The position numbers and the translations under genes are program-made. DNA of 64,000 bases. It comes from Sulfurovum sp. (lineage in GTDB: Bacteria > Campylobacterota > Campylobacteria > Campylobacterales > Sulfurovaceae). This document shows positions 62,597 to 64,000 of the stretch, piece by piece (position 1 is the stretch's first letter; every line of letters begins with the position of its first letter). The stretch spans positions 1-64,000 of the forward strand of contig JAGXFO010000020.1 of NCBI GenBank assembly GCA_024637255.1. Reading direction: 5' to 3'. The notes under the pieces were generated by a model, which was given only the letters and a program-made list of their open reading frames with translations, had not been told where the DNA came from and searched no databases.

Positions 62597-63481
62597 TTAT
62601 TTTTGGAACATTTCGTACTTATATTTTTCCATCGGGGTATTTTCAGTGTTTCCCCACTCTTTCATCGAAGCATCATAAAGACGAATATTTTTGTACCCCA
62701 GCACACCGTTGAGCACAAAATAATTAAACGATGTCTCTAGCCCTCCGGTACAATAGACAAGAATCTCTTTCGTTTTGTCCAGCTTGTAACCCTCTTTGAA
62801 AACGTTTTCTAGCAACATTTTTGGTTTTAGTCTATAGTCTTTTTCTACCGAATAGTTCCACGAGTAACTCATTGCGCCCGCAATGTGTCCATTTCTTTTT
62901 ACCGTAGGAGTTGGGGTAACGCCCAGATACATATCGCTAGGACGTGCATCAATCATAGGAATTTTCCCTAGAGCATTTTTAACATAGTGCATATCTGCTA
63001 TTTTATTTTTATCTAGCGAAGCTTTGAACGGAGTCTTGCTAATGGATGGCTTTATGTTGGTAAGTGGCAATTTACTCTTTCTCCACGCCTCGAGTCCGCC
63101 ATCTAGCAACGCTACATTTCTAACACCATGATAATGAAGTGCCCAGTAGATATACGATGCCTTAAGCAGGTCTATGGGCTCTTTGATCGGAGCATAGAGG
63201 ATGACATTGCTATTTTCATCGATCCCGAGTCGAGAAGTTTCAGCCTCAATTTCAGCTACGGGACGAACAGAGAGGAAAGTGCCATTGTCATATCGCCATT
63301 TATCTATACTGGTATGAACGGCATTGGGGATGTGCTCAGATGAGTACAAATCTCCACCCGACACTTCTACTATGCGCATATGGCTGTCATTTTTGTGTTC
63401 GTTAAGCCACTGCGCAGTGACAATAGGCTCAATTGCCATAAGCGGCATAGCTAAACCAACTAAGAGAATAAAAAATTTCAT
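62597..63481 (-). CDS. Periplasmic two-domain rhodanese sulfurtransferase
   Basis: Signal peptide residues 1-17. Two rhodanese domains follow; the first (about 20-140) has lost its Cys (ILYAPIKEPID), the second (about 165-290) has the active Cys244 in LVYCTGGLETSFNYF. The general pattern of thiosulfate or 3-mercaptopyruvate sulfurtransferases (EHIPNAVHTSID, NGHIAGAMSYSW). A periplasmic role in sulfur oxidation would suit a sulfur-oxidising host. Transcribed alone. Confidence 0.9.
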   Translation of the reverse strand: MKFFILLVGLAMPLMAIEPIVTAQWLNEHKNDSHMRIVEVSGGDLYSSEHIPNAVHTSIDKWRYDNGTFLSVRPVAEIEAETSRLGIDENSNVILYAPIKEPIDLLKASYIYWALHYHGVRNVALLDGGLEAWRKSKLPLTNIKPSISKTPFKASLDKNKIADMHYVKNALGKIPMIDARPSDMYLGVTPTPTVKRNGHIAGAMSYSWNYSVEKDYRLKPKMLLENVFKEGYKLDKTKEILVYCTGGLETSFNYFVLNGVLGYKNIRLYDASMKEWGNTENTPMEKYKYEMFQK

Positions 63482-63809
63482 GTGTTTCCTTTTTAAATAA
63501 ATACCATCATATCATAGTATAATAATGTAGAGGTTTTTCTTTTTATCAACTTATTTCAGTCTTGCTAACATTTCCAAAGTTCCTATCTAAACTTTGGAAA
63601 AGAAAGTCATTTTTATCCTCCTGTGTATTCATTCTGAGACTTGGAAAATTCCATTGAATAATGATTTAATTTAGGTCAGTAGCGATATAATGCCTCTCTT
63701 TAAGACTTAGGTATTATATGTCATAAATGATAATCTTAAACTATGGTCATTGATTCTAAGTAAACTTGAACCAACAAAATATTTATCAACAAAATATGAT
63801 TAGGAAAAA
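63482..63809. other. Intergenic region between the rhodanese and DedA genes
   Basis: It holds an 11-bp perfect inverted repeat (63571-63581, 63590-63600) and a direct repeat of CAACAAAATAT at 63772 and 63787. No gene is seen. It contains divergent promoters for the two neighbouring genes, though I cannot place the boxes firmly. Confidence 0.4.
63571..63600. repeat. 11-bp inverted repeat in the rhodanese-dedA intergenic region
   Basis: TTTCCAAAGTT and AACTTTGGAAA with an 8-nt loop. It could be an operator for either divergent gene, or a structural hairpin. No T-tract follows. Confidence 0.6.
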
Positions 63810-64000
63810 ATGAAGCTAAAACTAAAAAATAATTCTGGAAAAATTTTAGCTGTTATTGTAGTAACCTTTGCTCTTTTTATAATATACAACCTGTATTATG
63901 CACCGGGTGCCGGTATTGAAGATAAGTTTATATACTTACTCAAAACCCACGGCTATATTATACTTTTTGCATGGAGTGTTGTAGAGGGTGAAGCTGGACT
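63810..64000 (+). CDS. DedA-family membrane protein, N-terminus only
   Basis: 63 codons are visible. After a membrane helix (about residues 12-30) comes APGAGIEDKFIYLLKTHGYI, then ILFAWSVVEGEAGL, the beginning of the DedA/SNARE-associated domain. DedA proteins flip or carry lipids such as undecaprenyl phosphate, and matter for envelope homeostasis. TAGGAAAAA before the ATG is the SD. The gene runs past the right edge. Confidence 0.8.
   Translation, partial: MKLKLKNNSGKILAVIVVTFALFIIYNLYYAPGAGIEDKFIYLLKTHGYIILFAWSVVEGEAG

Noticed and set aside
1..64000. tRNA, rRNA or CRISPR arrays
   Set aside because: No cloverleaf-like sequence, conserved rRNA segments or regularly spaced direct repeats were seen in the gaps; this is by eye only.
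1..64000. A defence island or toxin-antitoxin system
   Set aside because: IS fragments and a Fic tail are present but no restriction, abortive-infection, Cas or toxin gene. The 72-residue RHH-like protein has no toxin partner.

Overview
The window reads as a chromosome segment of a Campylobacterota (epsilonproteobacterial) organism, most likely close to Sulfurovum/Sulfurimonas. The evidence is protein-level and from memory, not a search: a short RecO of the epsilon type, a MurF with an N-terminal membrane domain, a single-domain globin next to a Cys-free Crp/Fnr regulator, NhaA, a stand-alone GltB, and AT-rich DNA. No rRNA, tRNA or CRISPR array was recognised.

Layout. 1-3.6 kb is a mobile-element scar: the start of an IS3-type element, a NifU-like gene that lost its C-terminus, rsmE cut by an IS4-family element, and the tail of an IS200/IS605 tnpB with its right-end hairpin. 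3.6-15 kb holds ruvA behind a perfect 20+3+20 inverted repeat, then a cell-envelope neighbourhood (LtaS-like phosphoglycerol transferase, NlpC/P60 hydrolase, two L,D-transpeptidase-fold proteins, MurF, a META protein and a secreted lysozyme-like unknown). 15-25 kb carries CYTH-CHAD, a GNAT-nitrilase fusion, a GC-rich branching-enzyme-like GH13, a fused TRAP permease, a GGDEF-EAL protein and an RsuA-type pseudouridine synthase. 25-31.5 kb is a second zone of decay, with remnants of MoxR, cytidine deaminase, Fic, DUF3833 and a GPH/MFS transporter between intact corA, a TlpA-like thioredoxin, a TIGR01777 epimerase, a glutathione peroxidase and a Sel1-repeat membrane protein. 31.5-35 kb is a compact minus-strand operon (phasin-like, ABC1 kinase, lipocalin, flavin reductase, small unknown). 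35-48 kb has modE, phnA, an orphan RND pump, a beta-CASP nuclease, and a cation-transport group (MscS, CaCA antiporter, MgtE), then a dihydrolipoamide-dehydrogenase-like enzyme and recO. 48-64 kb has gltB-IMPase-accD, ogt, the globin/regulator pair, a methyltransferase-thioredoxin pair, nhaA, hrpB, an ArsC-like protein, a GyrI-like protein, a two-domain rhodanese and the start of a DedA protein.

No new defence or biosynthetic system is evident. The points most worth checking are: (i) two conserved genes, recO and a methyltransferase, whose reading frames begin at ATT and ATA, each 6 nt after a good Shine-Dalgarno, so start-codon-based gene callers would truncate both; (ii) a TTGAC-N4-GTCAA palindrome centred about -41.5 from the predicted globin transcription start, next to a Cys-free Crp/Fnr regulator; (iii) -10 boxes so close to start codons that leaderless mRNAs are likely; (iv) the large inverted repeat before ruvA; and (v) a group of eroded genes that resembles the photo-oxidative/singlet-oxygen cluster of other proteobacteria.
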